64,000 nucleotides of DNA from Ktedonobacter racemifer DSM 44963 (GTDB lineage Bacteria > Chloroflexota > Ktedonobacteria > Ktedonobacterales > Ktedonobacteraceae): positions 1 through 64,000 of the forward strand of contig NZ_ADVG01000004.1 of assembly GCF_000178855.1 (NCBI RefSeq), read 5' to 3'. Position numbers and translations under genes: made by a program. Of this stretch, positions 36,356-45,864 are shown in pieces (within the stretch, counting starts at the first letter, position 1; every line of letters begins with the position of its first letter). The notes beneath the pieces were generated by a model that was not told where the DNA came from, ran no database searches, and saw only the letters and a list, made by a program, of their open reading frames with translations.

Positions 36356-37591
36356 TTACATAATGATCGGCTTCGTCTTCTGTAGTACATCCATCACCTG
36401 TTGAGGCACGTTGAGATCACCTTGCACCAATGCTGGTGGCGTCACTGCCATCCACTGATTGAGAGAAAAATCAGCATAGCGATCCGTTTTGAATATCTCC
36501 AGAAAGCGTAACGTTGCCTTGCCTGTATTCTCGACATAGTGTCCCATATTCGCCTCCACATACCCAACGTCCCCGGCCTGGTAGTCGAACGTAGCAGCGG
36601 TGCCAGCACCAGCAAAGACGGTCATGCGTCCATTGCCTGCGATATAGTACTGCCATTCATCTGCATTTGGATGCCAGTGCATTTCGCGCAAACCACCAGG
36701 CTCAATCTCCACTAGTGCGGCGGCGATCGTCCTTGAGACGCCGAATTTGGTCGAATCAACGACCCTCACTTGGCCGTGGGCTTTGCCCTTCGTTGGTGGC
36801 TGAGCTAGCAGATGATACGTGAAGCTCTGTGGAGACGTCCCGTAGGGATCAGAGATCGGAGTTGCTGATGTGGGAACCTGGCCGGGGTAAATCCAGCGAG
36901 TGGATGGTGGTGCGAGATTGGCAAAATTGCTTTCCGGCACGCCAAAGTTTTTCGCCAGCACGTCTTTCGGCGTATGCACGAACCAGTCGCTGAGCATGAA
37001 GGTTGAACCCGCAGAGAAACTACCGTCGTCAAATACCAGTAAGAATTCGCAACCGCCCTGGAGTCCCTGAATCGAATGCGGAAAGCCAGCAGGGAAGTAC
37101 CAGAGATCACCGACGCCAACGTTATCGACGAAGTTACGCCCCTGAGGGTCCAGGCAAGTGACCTGCGCTTTCCCATTAAGCATATAGGCCCATTCAGCCT
37201 GCACATGCCAGTGTAATTCGCGAACGGCACCCTCTTTCAGGCGCATCGTCACCCCTGCCACTGATGTTGAGACGGGCAGTTCTGTTACCGTTACCTGACG
37301 GGCCCAGCCGCCATTGGCAAGCCGGTTATGAGCATTGCCAAACGAAAACTTGAGGTTTGGCATAATGCCTGCATCAGTCGTAGGAGGAGCTAGCGTATCA
37401 GGGTTCATCTCATCGAGCGCTATATTGCGGGGGCCAGGATCTGTGGCACCAAGATTGCCCTCAATCGGCTCGGGAACCGGTTCATCAGCCGGCGTCGATG
37501 TAGCATGAGCAACAGCGGGGACACTGGTGATGCTGGCAACAGCTCCAGCAGCTGCCAGTGTTTGAAGAATTTTGCGTCTCGTCGTATCCAT
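36356..37591 (-). CDS. Bicupin of the oxalate decarboxylase family, Tat-exported
   Basis: 411 residues. It has a Tat-type N-terminus (DTTRRKILQTLAAAGAVAS) and two cupin domains, each with a Mn site. Site 1 is His127, His129, Glu133 (RELHWHVQAEWAYM) and His172; site 2 is His305, His307, Glu312 (REMHWHPNADEWQYY) and His351. The family converts oxalate to formate and CO2. The active-site lid, SENS in Bacillus OxdC with its key Glu, reads SAGS here (193-196). Lid changes of this kind are known to shift the enzyme toward oxalate oxidase, giving H2O2. It lies 67 bp downstream of the SnoaL gene, in a likely operon. Confidence 0.9.
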   Translation of the reverse strand: MDTTRRKILQTLAAAGAVASITSVPAVAHATSTPADEPVPEPIEGNLGATDPGPRNIALDEMNPDTLAPPTTDAGIMPNLKFSFGNAHNRLANGGWARQVTVTELPVSTSVAGVTMRLKEGAVRELHWHVQAEWAYMLNGKAQVTCLDPQGRNFVDNVGVGDLWYFPAGFPHSIQGLQGGCEFLLVFDDGSFSAGSTFMLSDWFVHTPKDVLAKNFGVPESNFANLAPPSTRWIYPGQVPTSATPISDPYGTSPQSFTYHLLAQPPTKGKAHGQVRVVDSTKFGVSRTIAAALVEIEPGGLREMHWHPNADEWQYYIAGNGRMTVFAGAGTAATFDYQAGDVGYVEANMGHYVENTGKATLRFLEIFKTDRYADFSLNQWMAVTPPALVQGDLNVPQQVMDVLQKTKPIIM

Positions 37592-37658
37592 ACTATCCTC
37601 TCTGCTTGATATCTATTAAATCTTCTAGAGACTTCTCGCCAGGTGGTTCTATCACATC

Positions 37659-38081
37659 CTACGCCTGTAGTGATACAATTCCCAGCTGTTGTAAAATATG
37701 TATTTCATCGGGAAGTCCCCAACGTTCGACGACCATGCCGTCGACCACGCGTAAAACATTGATCTCTGTGTAAGAAATGCGTTTTCCAGTCGCAGGTACC
37801 CCCATGAACTCCCCTGTGTGCAGAAGCGACCACGCTGTCACATCAACGACTTTGTCTTCTTCCGCTATCTGATCCAAAATGGTGACATGAATCTGAGAGA
37901 AGGCTTGATGAAATGCTGGCAACTTGAGCCCTTCGATATCAGGTGTCTGACCTGCAAGAGGACGGTGATTGACGAATGAAGGGGCCAGAACCCTTTCCAG
38001 GGCCAGTTCATCTCCTTCGTTATATGCCTTAATAGCCTCATAAAAATCACGAGCGACCGCTTTATTTGCCTCCGTTAACAT
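37659..38081 (-). CDS. SnoaL-like / ester cyclase-type NTF2-fold protein
   Basis: 140 residues, AAGGAG upstream of ATG 38081. NTF2-like fold with SnoaL-type blocks: NKAVARDFYEAIKAYNEGDE, VLAPSFVNHRPLAGQTPDIE, FHQAFSQIHVTILDQIAEED, and a final WGLPDEIHILQQLG. Members act as polyketide cyclases, isomerases or small binding proteins; many in this ester-cyclase subgroup have no known substrate. It is the first gene of a probable two-gene unit with the bicupin. The ATPase-LuxR regulator lies just upstream on the same strand, 225 bp away. Confidence 0.85.
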   Translation of the reverse strand: MLTEANKAVARDFYEAIKAYNEGDELALERVLAPSFVNHRPLAGQTPDIEGLKLPAFHQAFSQIHVTILDQIAEEDKVVDVTAWSLLHTGEFMGVPATGKRISYTEINVLRVVDGMVVERWGLPDEIHILQQLGIVSLQA

Positions 38082-38306
38082 CCTACACTCCTTCTTGTTT
38101 GCTGCAGGTACGTCTCTTCTGTGCTTGCTTTTGAGAAAGCGCTTCCTCTTCTGAGTGTATTCGTGCGCAAGTCGTTTCGCATCTGTAAAACAACTGTAAT
38201 TTTCTCAACATGTGGAAGGGAGATACGTAGGTAGAATAACGTACGGGGCATCTCGTGCTGGTAGTATGCGTCGCGAAATGGAGGTACTGAGCGGAGACGG
38301 TTGGTA

Positions 38307-40673
38307 CTAGATTAATTTTCTTTCTACAGCGTAGCGAGTTGCAGCGCTACGGGTGGAAACATGAATTTTGGGGTAAATCTTATTGAGGTGAGCATTGACC
38401 GTACGAGGACTTATACAAAGGCGCTCAGCAATCTCTTTATCGGTGAGGCCTTCAGCAAGCAAACGAAGTATTTCCACTTGCCGTTGCGTTAATTGATCAG
38501 GATACATAGACAGGTGGTATGAGGTATCGGGGGCAGACAAGGGAATGGAATCGGTCTTTTGCTGAAGAGAGGTTTCGAGAGAAGAGGCCAGGAGGGCCTG
38601 TTTTGGAGTCATCGCGCGTCCTTGAGCCCATATCCTTGTCAAGGTCTCCTCGTTCATTTTAGCGCGGAGTTGCATTTTTACATCGTCAACGCGCCGCTGG
38701 TCCGCGTCTGAAATCAATCCCCAGCTTATTTCGCGCAATGCCTCTCCAGCACCTAGAAGGATGGCCGCCCACGTTTCTTGACCAATGATGGTCGCAATTG
38801 CGCCAACTTCTTCAAGACTTGTGGCAATTAAGAGCTTTTCACCCAATTCAAGAGCTGTCAGAGATTTTTCTTTATACATATGCAGCGCGGTTTCATATTC
38901 TTTCAAGTGACAGATGATCTGCCCCAGAAAATCCAGTGCCTGGACAATCGCGCGACGATCTCCCACCTCTTTTATGAGGACAAGAGATTGCTCAAGTAAT
39001 GTTCGAGCCCGCACGTAGTTACCTTGCGCCTGCGCCTCTCTCGCCACAAGAGCATATGCTTCGGCAAGATGCCAACGATCTCCCATTTCCTGAAGAATAG
39101 GAAAACTTTCTTCATAGTACGTCTTTACATTTTCGTCGTGTCCTTGCAGAAGTTCGCAAAATCCCATTGCATTAAGTGCGACAGCATACCCATGTCTATC
39201 TCCAACTTCTCGGTAGAGCTTTAAGGATGCTTGTAAATATTCTTTCATGGCTGCTGTGTGAAGCTGAAAAAAGGCTAATAGAGCAGCTGCGTAGGACGCT
39301 TTTGCTCTCACTGCTGCCGAGACCATTTCATCCTGGCATCTCTTCAATAGCTGCTTGATCTGCTGGTATCCCTCAGAGACATAGCCACGATACGACCAAA
39401 ATCTCCATAGTGCTGCGGCGAGCTCAAGTGCGTTTTCGATTTCATTGCATTCTACCAGCCAGGTGAAAACCGCACGGAAATTGTTCTGCTCCTGCTCGAG
39501 TATATCCAGTCCCTGTAACTGTGCCGCGCCAATAAGCTGTGGCTCTATTTCTTTCGCAAGATGGAGAAAATACGCAGTATATGCCTGTACTATAGCGTTC
39601 GTTTCCCCTTCAACATCGATACACTTTCGTCCATACGCGCGGATCACCTGCAGCATTCTAAAATGAGAGAGATCTGTTGGGCCCTCTGAAGGAGAAATCA
39701 CGAGCCGATGATTCGTCAGTACAGCAAGCTCTTGCAATATATGGTGACGTTTCTCGCCAAGTCTCTCATAGAGATCTTCCAAGGTTTCCAGCGTCGCTCC
39801 TCCAGAAAATATAGCCAGTCGCCGGAACAGACGCTGTTCCTGGGGCTGAAGAAGAGAATAGCTCCGATCAATTGTCTTGCTCCATGTACGCTGGCGTTCT
39901 GGAATATCTTGTTCTTCATTGACCAAAATATGTAATGGATGTTGCTCTAAGTATTTCAGCAACATCCTGGGGGGGAAGAGTTGCATACCCGTTGTCGCAG
40001 CAAGTTCTATCGCCAAGGGAAGCCCGCCAAGATGAGCACAAATTTGCACGATGGGGTACACATTCTCTGCAGTAAGCTGAAACTGCGGGAGGTGTGTGCG
40101 CGTACATGCAAGGAAGAGAGCAACGGCAGGGTTATGCGCAAGGACTTCGGGGTCATACTTCTGTGTGAAGTTTGGGAGATCGAGCGGAGAGAGAGGAAAT
40201 TGCTGTTCCCCACGCACTTTCAAACCTGCGCGGCTTGTCACCAAGATGGTAATGCCAGGACAGGCATCGAGAATACGAGGGAAGAATGAGGCTGCTGGGC
40301 GGAGATGCTCAAAGGTATCAAGTAACAACAGCATCTGTGTCTTATGAAGAAAAGAACAGAGCGTTTCTAAATCAGAACTTGAAGGGACCTCGGTGATCCC
40401 TAGTGCGTGAAGTATTGCCGATAGAACGAGGTTATGATCGAAGAGACTGTCAAGAAAAATGGTACAAACACCATCTGGAAAGGAAGACTGTAAAGCAGAG
40501 GCCACCTGCAAAGCGAACTGCGTTTTGCCAACTCCCACTGTTCCTACGATAGTAAACAGGCGGCTGCCTCTCAATGTAAACAACTCAAGGAAACGCTCAA
40601 TATCACGTTGACGACCAATGAGCTTCTTCAATGGTCTCAGTATTTGCTTTATGGGTATATCGTGGGGAGCCAT
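38307..40673 (-). CDS. NB-ARC/TPR LuxR-family transcriptional regulator
   Basis: 788 residues. The AAA/NB-ARC domain shows a P-loop TIVGTVGVGKTQFAL (Lys50) and Walker B MLLLLDTFEHL, then a winged region (RSYSLLQPQEQRLFRRLAIF). A long TPR-type middle follows (AKASYAAALLAFFQLHTAAM, MGDRWHLAEAYALVAREAQA). The C-terminal LuxR helix-turn-helix is LTQRQVEILRLLAEGLTDKE with SPRTVNAHLNKIYPKI. This is the MalT/LAL architecture: a ligand or partner protein releases an ATP-driven switch that lets the HTH activate promoters. It may control the SnoaL-bicupin unit next to it. Divergent from the truncated gene at 40905. Confidence 0.9.
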   Translation of the reverse strand: MAPHDIPIKQILRPLKKLIGRQRDIERFLELFTLRGSRLFTIVGTVGVGKTQFALQVASALQSSFPDGVCTIFLDSLFDHNLVLSAILHALGITEVPSSSDLETLCSFLHKTQMLLLLDTFEHLRPAASFFPRILDACPGITILVTSRAGLKVRGEQQFPLSPLDLPNFTQKYDPEVLAHNPAVALFLACTRTHLPQFQLTAENVYPIVQICAHLGGLPLAIELAATTGMQLFPPRMLLKYLEQHPLHILVNEEQDIPERQRTWSKTIDRSYSLLQPQEQRLFRRLAIFSGGATLETLEDLYERLGEKRHHILQELAVLTNHRLVISPSEGPTDLSHFRMLQVIRAYGRKCIDVEGETNAIVQAYTAYFLHLAKEIEPQLIGAAQLQGLDILEQEQNNFRAVFTWLVECNEIENALELAAALWRFWSYRGYVSEGYQQIKQLLKRCQDEMVSAAVRAKASYAAALLAFFQLHTAAMKEYLQASLKLYREVGDRHGYAVALNAMGFCELLQGHDENVKTYYEESFPILQEMGDRWHLAEAYALVAREAQAQGNYVRARTLLEQSLVLIKEVGDRRAIVQALDFLGQIICHLKEYETALHMYKEKSLTALELGEKLLIATSLEEVGAIATIIGQETWAAILLGAGEALREISWGLISDADQRRVDDVKMQLRAKMNEETLTRIWAQGRAMTPKQALLASSLETSLQQKTDSIPLSAPDTSYHLSMYPDQLTQRQVEILRLLAEGLTDKEIAERLCISPRTVNAHLNKIYPKIHVSTRSAATRYAVERKLI

Positions 40674-40904
40674 TCCATCTCACATTTCCTCTATTCCCGC
40701 ATCATTTACTATCAACGTAAGTATAGCACATGGATTGATGGTACTGGACAAAAACGGGGTAATTTCATCTTTTCTATGTAACGTTTTTGTAACGTTGCTG
40801 CGCTATACTCAGGACAGTTCGGAGAACGATCATTCTGCTATGGAGAGCACTGTTGCGAAGGAGAGCTGCTCTTCCCCTGTGGGAAGTTCGGGAAAGGGAA
40901 ATGC

Positions 40905-41302
40905 ATGAGCAAACGTATGGCCTTCTGGCTGGCGTGGAGTGTATGGCTGCTGTGCCTGGGCATGGTGATTGCTACGCTGTTTTCGCAGATCAGACAAGAG
41001 CCTGCTGGTTGGTTTGGGGAGCTGTTTGATACCCTGGTTTTGCTCGCCTTTGCTACTGTTGGTGCGCTGATTGCCTCGCACCGTCCGGAGCACCCAATTG
41101 GCTGGCTCTTCTGTGCCAGTACGCTTTTGTGGACACTGGGCGTTGTGCTGGTAGAATATACTGTATCCGATTTCCTGGCAAATCCAGCGGTGAGCCCGCT
41201 GGAAGCATTAGCGGGCGCTATTGGTTTGTGGGCCAGGGCAATGGGCTGGTATATGATGCTCACCTATTTGCTCCTGTTTTTTCCCAATGGACATCTTCCC
41301 TC
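40905..41302 (+). pseudogene. Membrane sensor N-terminus truncated by a MITE
   Basis: From ATG 40905 (AAAGGG 6 nt upstream) the frame encodes about 132 residues with four hydrophobic segments (WLAWSVWLLCLGMVIATLFS, FDTLVLLAFATVGALIASHR, GWYMMLTYLLLFFPNGHLPS). This is the usual N-terminal sensor part of Chloroflexota histidine kinases or similar regulators. It stops within the MITE at 41303, and the rest of the protein is not found on the other side, so a deletion accompanied or followed the insertion. Confidence 0.75.
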
Positions 41303-41464
41303 GGTATTGTCAACTTAAGCAAAATTGTAGAGATTATATAGGAGAAACATGCCTTAAAGTGGGGATGACGCCCTAATTCGGACAATGTTTTCTAAAGAAT
41401 CTTGGGGAAAGTAGCATCGAAGTGGTGAAAGCTCATCAACAAAAATTCTTAAGTTGACAATACC
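41303..41464. mobile_element. MITE family A, copy 2 (162 bp, inverted)
   Basis: Same element as 35994-36155 in the opposite orientation, with identical ends (GGTATTGTCAACTTAAG) and about six internal differences. It breaks the gene at 40905. No matching 8-bp duplication flanks it, and different sequences on the two sides suggest a later deletion or recombination. Confidence 0.88.
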
Positions 41465-42083
41465 CTTTGAGCTCTCGTTCCCATCCGTGCAGTTGCACCA
41501 AGTCGTTTTCTTGAAAAGCACTGGCGGCGCGCTCATAGCTGATATCACACATCTTGCCGTATCCGATAGACGCTTCGAGACCTTCTTGCAGACTCGTGTG
41601 GCTCAACCGAGTTCCTCTCCTTCCAGCACCGATTATCGCTCCTTGGTCAAGAAGGTTGGCAATACGTTGCTTGTTGGAGAAGCGACGCTTGCTGAGGTTC
41701 TTGAGGGGCTTGTGGCCATAGAGGCGCAATGGAGCAAGCAGCAGGTGAGACCGCAAACTAGTGGGACACAACAACCAACGGCCCCATCTTCGCAGCAAAC
41801 ATCACACTCGCCGAAAGACATTGTTGATATAGGTCTGGGGTACAAGGATCAGAGGCACCCTCAATGGATAAATAACCATGATGTCCTCAGCGCAAAAATC
41901 AACACTTTGAGCGATCCCCAAGGCTCCATTTCCCTTGTTCAAGCGATTTTCAGAAAGCGTGAAGGTCGAGAGCTTGTCATCAAGGTAATCAAAGGCGAGA
42001 AAGACCACCACCAGTTAAATGTGATCCTCAGCTATCTAGAGGCTGATCTACAGAAACTAGATGTTGAGGACGATAAGAGATGA
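41465..42083 (+). CDS. Hypothetical protein, 5' end replaced by the MITE
   Basis: About 205 residues remain in a frame that enters from the MITE edge; the only start upstream is a TTG inside the MITE end. The content includes LHQVVFLKSTGGALIADITH, a Gln/Ser/Pro-rich linker (TSGTQQPTAPSSQQTSHSPK) and a charged C-terminus (GRELVIKVIKGEKDHHQLNV, SYLEADLQKLDVEDDKR). I recognise no family. The opposite strand also stays open for 120 codons but looks less protein-like. Probably a truncated gene. Confidence 0.45.
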
Positions 42084-42443
42084 CCATATTCTGATTGTTT
42101 GCTCTTTTGGAACGGCTTGCATCGCCATCTGGCTCTGGTCCTGCTCGCGCACGTGGCGACAATCAGAGATTCTGGACGCACCCCGGTCAACTTCCTCCTC
42201 AGGCTCAAGGGCACCAGTATGAGAACCGACCTCGACCTGCTCTTCACTGCTGGCAGTATACGCCATTTTCATCCTCTGAGGTGCCGCGGCGCGGCATGGG
42301 ACTTCCTCCGAAAATAGGCTTCTCATGCTGAGATAAAATCTCAGGTGCAGCTCATTTTCATCCGCTTTCATGTCGCGCTGCGACATCACGCTTTCAGGGC
42401 GTTTCCTCATCACGTGCGCCGCGTGCTTTCCCCAGTCAGACAT
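42057..42443 (-). CDS. Small hypothetical protein coupled to the histidine kinase
   Basis: 128 residues from ATG 42443, directly preceded by AGGAGG. The first 8 nt (ATGTCTGA) overlap the end of the kinase gene, so translation is probably coupled. The sequence is hydrophilic with an acidic middle (SSEEQVEVGSHTGALEPEEE) and no membrane segments. There is no family. The location would fit an accessory or output partner of the kinase. It converges with, and slightly overlaps (27 bp), the gene ending at 42083. Confidence 0.55.
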   Translation of the reverse strand: MSDWGKHAAHVMRKRPESVMSQRDMKADENELHLRFYLSMRSLFSEEVPCRAAAPQRMKMAYTASSEEQVEVGSHTGALEPEEEVDRGASRISDCRHVREQDQSQMAMQAVPKEQTIRIWSSLIVLNI

Positions 42444-43893
42444 CCCTCCTCCTGGGAAAGGTGACGGTAAAGGTCGAGCCTTTCCCAACGTCGCTGTCCA
42501 CTGTGATGGTTCCCCCATGGTGCTTGACGATCTCCGCCACAATGTACAGGCCCATGCCCAGACCAGGGACCGCATGCTGCCGGAGACCAGCGTCCCGATA
42601 GAAGCGCTCAAAAATCTTGTCGCGCTGCTCTCGCGGGATGCCCAGGCCATGATCGATCACCCGGATCGTGACCGCACTTTCGGAGGTGGAGAGCTCCACC
42701 TCGACGGTCTTTGCGTCGGGAGAATACTTGATGGCATTGCTCAGCAGGTTGCTTAACATCTGTTCCAGTCGGTCTCGATCTCCGATCACACTGGTCTGTA
42801 TGCTCCCACGCACCACAATGGTATGGCTGGGACTCATGTGCTGCATGGTATCGGTGGCCTCCCGCAGCAAAGCGTCGAGATCCACCCGCTCTCGGACGTA
42901 CTTCAGTCTCCCTGCCTGCATCTGGGAGACATCCAGTAACTCTCCGATCAGACGCTCCAGTTGCTCGATCGGCCTCTCCACTCTGGAAAGCGTGGTAGCC
43001 GCCTCGTGCTGGGAGTGCTTTTCGAGGCGTTTGTGCACCAGTTGAGTCTGCATCTTGACCACAGTGAGCGGGGTCCGCAGTTCATGGCTGGCCATATTGA
43101 TAAAGTCATCCTTGTGTTGTTCCAGTTCTTTGCGCGCCGAATTGTCCAGGACAAAGTTGATCGCCTGGTGGGGGTGATGCTGGAAGACGACCCCGCACAC
43201 GAGCACCAGCAGGCGACTGCCATCTTGACACACGTACTCTTTCTCATAGGGCGTCATCGACTGCTGGGTGGCCAGCTCCTGCAGGGACTGCACGGTCCGG
43301 GCCATATATTCTGGAGGGGTCATGTTCCTCCAGTTCAGGCGCCCAGCACGCAGATCTTCACGGGTATAGCCGGTCATGCGCAGAAATGTGTCGTTTGCAT
43401 CCACAATCTGCTCACCCTCGATGATGTTGATCCCGATAATCTTGGATTGCATCAAGGCGTCTGCGCGTTCCTGACCCTCTCGCAAGACGTCCTCGATCCG
43501 CTTCTGCTCCTCGATGTCGGTGCTGGTGCCAACCCACTTGACGATCTGGTCGGCTTCGTTGCGCAAAGGCTCGGCGCGGGTTAAAAACCAGCGATACTCC
43601 CCGGTCTGGCATTGTTTGATACGTTGTTCGTACTCAAACAGAGTTCCCGTGTCCAGGGCATACTCCCAATGCATTCGGTTCCCTTCCTGATCCTCAGGAT
43701 GGAGGAACGGGAGATACGCCCAGATGTCGCGGTGTACCTGCTCAAACGTCAACCCAACGTAGTCCAGCCAGCGACGGTTCGCGTAGTCGTGCAGGCCGTC
43801 GGGTCGTGCCGTCCAGACCAACTGGGGAATGGAATCGATCAGCGTGTCACATGACGCGGGAGTAACACGCCTGGTTTGCTTTGTCTTCGGCAT
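42436..43893 (-). CDS. PAS-domain sensor histidine kinase
   Basis: 485 residues from ATG 43893, with GGGAGG about 8 nt upstream. Two PAS domains (about 16-130, IPQLVWTARPDGLHDYANRR; about 140-255, IVDANDTFLRMTGYTREDLR) precede a HisKA domain with His270 in INMASHELRTPLTVV. The ATPase has LLSNAIKYSPDAK, RVIDHGLGIPREQRDKIFER and GLGMGLYIVAEIVKHHGG. There are no membrane helices, so it is a cytoplasmic sensor, perhaps redox or ligand via PAS. No response regulator is adjacent; the coupled 128-residue protein is the only partner seen. Confidence 0.93.
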   Translation of the reverse strand: MPKTKQTRRVTPASCDTLIDSIPQLVWTARPDGLHDYANRRWLDYVGLTFEQVHRDIWAYLPFLHPEDQEGNRMHWEYALDTGTLFEYEQRIKQCQTGEYRWFLTRAEPLRNEADQIVKWVGTSTDIEEQKRIEDVLREGQERADALMQSKIIGINIIEGEQIVDANDTFLRMTGYTREDLRAGRLNWRNMTPPEYMARTVQSLQELATQQSMTPYEKEYVCQDGSRLLVLVCGVVFQHHPHQAINFVLDNSARKELEQHKDDFINMASHELRTPLTVVKMQTQLVHKRLEKHSQHEAATTLSRVERPIEQLERLIGELLDVSQMQAGRLKYVRERVDLDALLREATDTMQHMSPSHTIVVRGSIQTSVIGDRDRLEQMLSNLLSNAIKYSPDAKTVEVELSTSESAVTIRVIDHGLGIPREQRDKIFERFYRDAGLRQHAVPGLGMGLYIVAEIVKHHGGTITVDSDVGKGSTFTVTFPRRRDV

Positions 43894-44387
43894 ACGGGAA
43901 ACCTCCCTTTCACGTGTCCCCATCCCTGGTGGCGAAGCTGCGTCCTAACTGTGGCCTCAAGTCGTCTCTTCAAAGAACGTGCTGTCTTCAAGAAACAAGC
44001 AAGCTGTACGATGAGATATCAGTGAAATCGTTCGCCCTCTTCATAGGAGTATAGGCCTATGCACATCAATGAAACGTATACATCTCAGGGGAACTTGTAA
44101 AAAAAGACTCAATCTCCCTCTATGGCTGTCACTTGCCGGAAGGCTTGGCAGCCTTGTAAATGTACACCTTCAGCGCGCAACTATCCGCATCTGGCGCGGT
44201 TTTTCAACTCGCCAATGGCTGAGCTGCTCACATTTCAGGGCATTTCCAAGAGTAGCAGAAAAACGACCTGGAGAACCATTTTACTTACAAAAAACGTGCT
44301 CCATCAGTGAGATGCGAAGCGGGTTGAGCAGGCATTAATGGTTGAGCCGCTCACTCTTCGCACTGATTGTATGACTTTGCGTCATCG
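43894..44387. other. Non-coding region with a direct repeat
   Basis: No gene is supported. GGCTGAGCTGCTCAC near 44217 and GGTTGAGCCGCTCAC near 44340 are related direct repeats about 123 bp apart, each containing a small palindrome. They resemble transposon-end binding sites. The kinase promoter should lie at the left edge. Confidence 0.35.
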
Positions 44388-44882
44388 TCTCCCCAACCAA
44401 GTAGCCTCATCGAAACCACATCAGAGAAGAGAAGCAACAAACCTGAACATGATATGTCCCTGCTCATGAAAAGCGGAAAAAAGAGTGTGGAAGTGGTGGG
44501 AAGTGATGTGCAGAGGACGTCGCTGGCCATACGGCTCCAACCGTTCAGCCGCAGAGCTGAACAGGTCAGAGAACGTCTCCGTTGTGTTCGTCGTCCAAGC
44601 TCCACTTCACCAGAGCACCAGTTGCCGAAAATGGCGCTGGCTGGCCGAGAGGCGACGCTCCTCGGCCAGGGCTTCCTGGATCATGAGGGCGAAATAGTCT
44701 TCCAAGGGCATCTGTTGCCCGTAGAGATGTTTGATGGGCACTGTTTTGAGCATGTTGGGGCCATGCCAGACCAGAAAGGTTCGCTCGCTCGCCACCACCT
44801 GTAAGGCCATGTATTGCCCTGCGACCTGCTGACTGATGTAGTAGGGGGCCAGATCCACGTTCACACACCCATCTGTTCCCAC
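44388..44882 (-). pseudogene. Decayed 3' part of an IS481-like element
   Basis: 91 C-terminal residues (ISQQVAGQYMALQVVASERT, MPLEDYFALMIQEALAEERR) match the end of the transposase at 31393-32718 almost word for word. The non-coding sequence down to TCATCGTCTCCCC near 44390 resembles that element's right end. The catalytic core is gone. The remnant stops 8 bp before the tandem IS6-like elements begin. Confidence 0.8.
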
Positions 44883-44890
44883 TTTACGAA

Positions 44891-45856
44891 GGTTCTGTCA
44901 GAACTCAGAAGATGATTTGGCACGATGTCCACTCAGATCGTATACTTGTGAGAAACAAACATTTGGAGTGATTCATGCATTGTCCGCACTGTACCTCCCC
45001 TTCGACAAAAGAGCAGCGTCAGAAAACGACTCTGGGGTATCGAATATTTCGTTGCTTAGCCTGCAAACACCTGTTTAATGAGCGCACGAACACCCCTTTC
45101 AACTATCTTGAATACCCTACAGACATCGTTCTCCTCGTCGTCGTTTGGCGGTTGCGCTACAAATTGAGTCTTCGTGATGTGGCGGAAATGTTTTTGGAGC
45201 GGGGATGGACCTTCACTCATGAGGCAGTAAGGGATTGGGAAGCTCGATTTACCCCGCTCCTTACAGACCAACTGCGAAGAAAGCGGCATGGACAAGCAGG
45301 AACCTCCTGGTATGTTGATGAAACATACATCAAGGTGCACGGGAAATGGTGCTACTTGTATCGAGCCATCGATCACGAGGGCAATCTCGTTGACTCGCGT
45401 CTTAGCGAGAAGCGCGATATGGAAGCGGCAAAACGATTTTTCCAGCAAGCTGTTGAGATCTGTGGTCATGCTCCTGAACAGGTGACAACGGATGGGCATA
45501 CCTCCTACCCACGAGCAATACGCGAGATCATAGGCAACCATGTTTACCATCGTACAAATAAATATCTGAATAATCTATTAGAACAAGACCATCGTGGCGT
45601 TAAACAACGGTATTATCCGATGCATGGTTTTGGAAACGTTGAAGCAGCATCTCGTTTCTGCTGTGCCTTTGATGAATTACGCCATTACTTACGCCCTCGT
45701 TCTAGGAGGGAAGAAAACGTGTCTCTCGCGGAACAACGGCTGTTCTTTTCTCAGAGGTTCGCAGATCTACAAACGCTGATGATGGCAGTCTCCTAATGCA
45801 GAAATCATCAGTAAGGCTATGGGCACCTTTTTGACATCCTGAGTTCTGACAGAACC
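44891..45856 (+). mobile_element. Zinc-ribbon IS6-like element, tandem copy A
   Basis: The ends are GGTTCTGTCAGAACTCAG at 44891 and CTGAGTTCTGACAGAACC ending at 45856, an extended inverted repeat. It is followed after exactly 8 bp (GGGTGAAG) by a related element in the same orientation. Confidence 0.87.
44975..45796 (+). CDS. IS6-like transposase with N-terminal zinc ribbon
   Basis: 273 residues, intact. A zinc ribbon (MHCPHCTSP and FRCLACKHLF) precedes the DDE core: SWYVDETYIKVHGKWCYLYR (Asp), QVTTDGHTSYPRA (Asp) and LLEQDHRGVKQRYYPMHGFG (Glu). It belongs with the zinc-finger branch of IS6-type transposases. GGAG lies 6 nt before the ATG. Similar proteins lie at 45954 and, broken, at 61290. 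Confidence 0.9.
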   Translation: MHCPHCTSPSTKEQRQKTTLGYRIFRCLACKHLFNERTNTPFNYLEYPTDIVLLVVVWRLRYKLSLRDVAEMFLERGWTFTHEAVRDWEARFTPLLTDQLRRKRHGQAGTSWYVDETYIKVHGKWCYLYRAIDHEGNLVDSRLSEKRDMEAAKRFFQQAVEICGHAPEQVTTDGHTSYPRAIREIIGNHVYHRTNKYLNNLLEQDHRGVKQRYYPMHGFGNVEAASRFCCAFDELRHYLRPRSRREENVSLAEQRLFFSQRFADLQTLMMAVS

Positions 45857-45864
45857 GGGTGAAG

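Noticed and set aside
42961..43584. 207-codon plus-strand frame
   Set aside because: Antisense to the PAS histidine kinase, whose domains are unambiguous.
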